Below are positions 22,169 through 24,218 of a DNA stretch of 24,218 bases, piece after piece. A model generated the notes under the pieces. The model saw only the letters and a list, made by a program, of their open reading frames with translations. It did no database searches and was not told the origin of the DNA. The translations under genes and the position numbers were made by a program. Numbering within the stretch: the first letter of the stretch is position 1; each line of letters starts with the position of its first letter. The stretch comes from Candidatus Cloacimonadota bacterium (GTDB taxonomy: Bacteria; Cloacimonadota; Cloacimonadia; JGIOTU-2): NCBI GenBank assembly GCA_014384665.1, contig JACNFI010000151.1:1-24218 (forward strand). The letters run 5' to 3'.

Positions 22169-22516
22169 ATGAAGATTGAAAGATTTGAAGATATAATAGC
22201 ATGGCAGAAGGCTAAAGAGTTGACCATTAAAATCTATCGTAAATTTAAAGATACTCGCGATTTTGGTTTTAAAGATCAAATACAAAGAGCATCTGTATCA
22301 ATTATGAACAATATTGCGGAGGGATTTGAGCGTGGAAGTGATGCAGATTTCAGAAGATTCCTATTTATTGCTAAAGGTTCTTGCGGAGAAGTAAGATCAA
22401 TGTTTTATATTGCAAAAGAATTAAAATATATTACGGATATCGAATTTAAGCAATTATCCAACGAATCAATAGAAATTTCCAAAGCGATTTCAGGTTTCAT
22501 CAAGGTACTTTCTTAA
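22169..22516 (+). CDS. Four-helix-bundle protein (23S rRNA intervening-sequence/S23 type)
   Basis: This 115-aa, mostly helical protein shows the family pattern: ERFEDIIAWQKAKELTIKIY, DFGFKDQIQRASVSIMNNIA, EGFERGSDADFRRFLFIAKG, CGEVRSMFYIAKEL. Such proteins were first found encoded in intervening sequences of 23S rRNA and are also common as stand-alone genes; the function is not known, though the fold suggests nucleic-acid binding. Here it lies inside a polysaccharide locus, between the SLBB and Wzz genes, and is flanked on both sides by inverted AGTCGGAAAG-type repeats, so it looks like an inserted unit. Confidence 0.85.
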   Translation: MKIERFEDIIAWQKAKELTIKIYRKFKDTRDFGFKDQIQRASVSIMNNIAEGFERGSDADFRRFLFIAKGSCGEVRSMFYIAKELKYITDIEFKQLSNESIEISKAISGFIKVLS

Positions 22517-22528
22517 TTATGAATTTTT

Positions 22529-22564
22529 CCGACTTTCACCTTTCCGACTTTCAACTTTCCGACT
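22529..22564. repeat. Inverted AGTCGGAAAG repeats downstream of the four-helix-bundle gene
   Basis: CCGACTTTCACCTTTCCGAC continued by TTTCAACTTTCCGACT is the reverse complement of the same unit found upstream at 22089-22167 (AGTCGGAAAG here, AGTCAGAAAG there). Together they bracket a unit of about 475 bp holding the gene. They could pair in RNA as a weak long stem. Confidence 0.7.
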
Positions 22565-22584
22565 GAAAATAATAAAGGAGTAAT

Positions 22585-23676
22585 ATGCAAGAAAAAGAAA
22601 TTAACTTGATTGATTATTGGAATATTATCTGGAAACGAAAGAAATTTATAATAATTTCAGTTCTTATTGTCACAATTTTGGCAGTAATTATTAGCTTGCT
22701 TCTACCAAAATGGTATAAAGCAACTGCTGTTATTATGCCCCCTGCAACTGAAGAAGGAAAGTTTAGCAGTATGTTAGGCTCAAATCTGGGTGCATTTGGA
22801 TTAGGGGGAATGTTTGGTGGCAGTGAAAGCCAGATGAGACTTCTTGCAATACTTAAAAGCAGAAATATGCTGGAAGCATTGGATGATAAATTTGATTTTC
22901 AAAAAAAGTATGAGGCAAAATTCAAATTCCAAACTTACAACAATATCAAATCAAATTTGAGAATAGAAGTTGGTGAAGAGGATCAAATAAAAATTTCTTT
23001 TCTTGATAAAGACCAGGATTTAGTTGCCGGTGTTGTCAATTACATTGTTCACTGCCTTGATAGTTTGAATATTGCTCTCTCTACAACTAAAGCAAAGAGT
23101 AATAGAGAATTCATAGAAAATAGAATGATGATGGTTCAGGACAGTTTGGCTTTTTTTGAGAGTAAAATAAGCAACTTTATGGAGAAGAATAGAATTATAA
23201 GTATAGACGAACAATTGAAAGCTGAAGTTGAAAAAGCAGCTGATATGAAAGCACAAATTATGGCAAAGGAAATTGAACTTGATGTGATGAAAACAAGATT
23301 AACACCGAATAATCAGAAAATCGCAGATTCAGAAATTGCTTTGAAAATCCTGAAAGATAAATATGATGAATTCTTTGATCATTCTGTTTCGGATAAACTA
23401 TTTATTAGTTTAGAGAATATCCCATCTATCCAAAAACAATTTGCTCAATTAAAAAGAAAAGAAGTGTATTTCACCAAACTTTTGGAATATTTAGGACCCC
23501 AATTCGAACAGGCAAAAATAGATGAAGCAAAGGATGTGCCAACTGTTCAGGTTCTTGATAAGGCGGTGAGGCCGGAATGGAAAAGTAAGCCCAAAAGAAT
23601 AATTATTGTTTTTGGATCTTTAATTTTTTCTATATTACTAGCAACAATGATTGTATTAATAAAAAATAGATCATAA
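22585..23676 (+). CDS. Wzz-type polysaccharide chain-length/co-polymerase protein
   Basis: This 363-aa protein has the Wzz architecture: NLIDYWNIIWKRKKFIIISV leading into TM1 (about 18-40) and the LLPKWYKATAVIMPP segment, a long periplasmic region with coiled coil (about 165-265), and TM2 at the end (about 339-358, IIIVFGSLIFSILLATMIVL) preceded by the family's P-x-x-P-K-R pattern (PEWKSKPKR). A Gly-rich loop LGAFGLGGMFGG is near residue 70. There is no cytoplasmic tyrosine kinase domain. It would set chain length or couple polymerisation to export with the SLBB protein. AAAGGAG (22575-22581) precedes the ATG. Confidence 0.88.
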   Translation: MQEKEINLIDYWNIIWKRKKFIIISVLIVTILAVIISLLLPKWYKATAVIMPPATEEGKFSSMLGSNLGAFGLGGMFGGSESQMRLLAILKSRNMLEALDDKFDFQKKYEAKFKFQTYNNIKSNLRIEVGEEDQIKISFLDKDQDLVAGVVNYIVHCLDSLNIALSTTKAKSNREFIENRMMMVQDSLAFFESKISNFMEKNRIISIDEQLKAEVEKAADMKAQIMAKEIELDVMKTRLTPNNQKIADSEIALKILKDKYDEFFDHSVSDKLFISLENIPSIQKQFAQLKRKEVYFTKLLEYLGPQFEQAKIDEAKDVPTVQVLDKAVRPEWKSKPKRIIIVFGSLIFSILLATMIVLIKNRS

Positions 23677-23693
23677 GCTTTTTAAAATTATTA

Positions 23694-24218
23694 ATGTCAA
23701 ACGAAGCTATAAAGACCGCTGGAAAGAATACTATTGTTTTTTTCCCAGGTAGGATAATACCTTCAATTATAGGATTTCTCTCTGTAATAATATTCACTAA
23801 AATTTTAGGCCCAGAAAAATATGGTGATTATAGTTTAGTATTATCAACGATATCAATTTTTATTATTTTATCTGCTTCATGGTTAGAAAACACTATTATA
23901 AGATTTTATCCTTATGGGAAAAAAGATAAAATAATTGATTATAATAAAACAATTTTTTTTTCTACAGTTATTAGCATATTAATATTTAGTATTTTATATG
24001 TAATTGCAATAAAAATTTTAAGTAATTTTGATCAATACACAAACCTAAGTAATGCATTTTATTTTGGCTTACTAGCTTTTATTAGTATGTCATTTTTCAG
24101 AATAGTAATTGTATTTTTTATTGCAAGTCAACAACCTAAAAATTACTCTATTTATTCAATTTTATTTGCGATTGGTAAAGTTTTCTTAGCATCACTATTA
24201 TTAGTTTTTGTAAAATCA
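23694..24218 (+). CDS. Wzx-like polysaccharide flippase (partial, runs off the window)
   Basis: An open frame from ATG 23694 continues for 175 codons to the window's end without a stop. It reads MSNEAIKTAGKNTIVFFPGR, then IIPSIIGFLSVIIFTKILGP, EKYGDYSLVLSTISIFIIL and on through further hydrophobic segments (at least four or five in this part). The pattern 'N-terminal helix, FTKILGPEKYGDYSL' is typical of the MATE/MVF-type oligosaccharide flippases (Wzx/RfbX), which move lipid-linked repeat units across the inner membrane. It follows the Wzz gene by 17 bp. The DNA here is among the most AT-rich in the window. A likely part of the same operon. Confidence 0.82.
   Translation, partial: MSNEAIKTAGKNTIVFFPGRIIPSIIGFLSVIIFTKILGPEKYGDYSLVLSTISIFIILSASWLENTIIRFYPYGKKDKIIDYNKTIFFSTVISILIFSILYVIAIKILSNFDQYTNLSNAFYFGLLAFISMSFFRIVIVFFIASQQPKNYSIYSILFAIGKVFLASLLLVFVKS

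Overview
The window is AT-rich bacterial DNA from an uncultured-looking lineage, probably of the FCB superphylum (Cloacimonadota or a relative). The reasons are a secreted protein ending in an NFPNPF/FlgD-type C-terminal sorting tail, a carboxypeptidase-regulatory/TonB receptor of Bacteroidetes-like architecture, and a high density of short palindromic repeats. Every gene supported here is on the + strand. The lineage call is an inference from style, not from a marker tree.

Layout. 1-2960: the last codons of a secreted protein, a branched terminator-like hairpin, and one large secreted transglutaminase-like protein (462-2744) bracketed by two related composite palindromes. 2961-10660: a terminator and a leader hairpin, then the classic translation/RNA-maturation operon rimP, nusA, ylxR/rnpM, infB, ylxP, rbfA, nrnA-like, truB. 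A 490-bp partial duplication carries a diverged 5' piece of truB just before the intact truB. 10667-14144: a TonB-dependent receptor and ribF. 14227-20577: housekeeping metabolic genes (ispD, ispF, hutI) separated by accessory toxin-antitoxin-like modules. These are a RelB-like antitoxin with a decayed toxin, an MNT-HEPN pair between ispD and ispF, a DUF433-DUF5615 pair inside the 5' end of hutI, and two consecutive pairs of a small 'W-D-Y' protein plus an AbiEii-type nucleotidyltransferase. 20715-24218: the start of a surface-polysaccharide locus (SLBB export protein, Wzz-like chain-length protein, Wzx-like flippase running off the window), interrupted by a repeat-flanked four-helix-bundle (23S rRNA IVP-type) gene.

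The most striking structural observation is the DUF433-DUF5615 cassette. It is flanked by a perfect 48-bp direct repeat that is the 5' coding end of hutI, so the insertion leaves a dead hutI stub upstream and regenerates an intact hutI start downstream, with the toxin stop codon overlapping the new ATG. The cassette is visibly richer in G+C than hutI. Other notable points are the tandem paralogous nucleotidyltransferase modules, a REP/BIME-like two-hairpin element present in several copies (one supplies the ispF stop codon), and the truB duplication, which may be biological or a strain-mixing assembly artefact.

No CRISPR array, rRNA, tRNA or transposase gene was seen.
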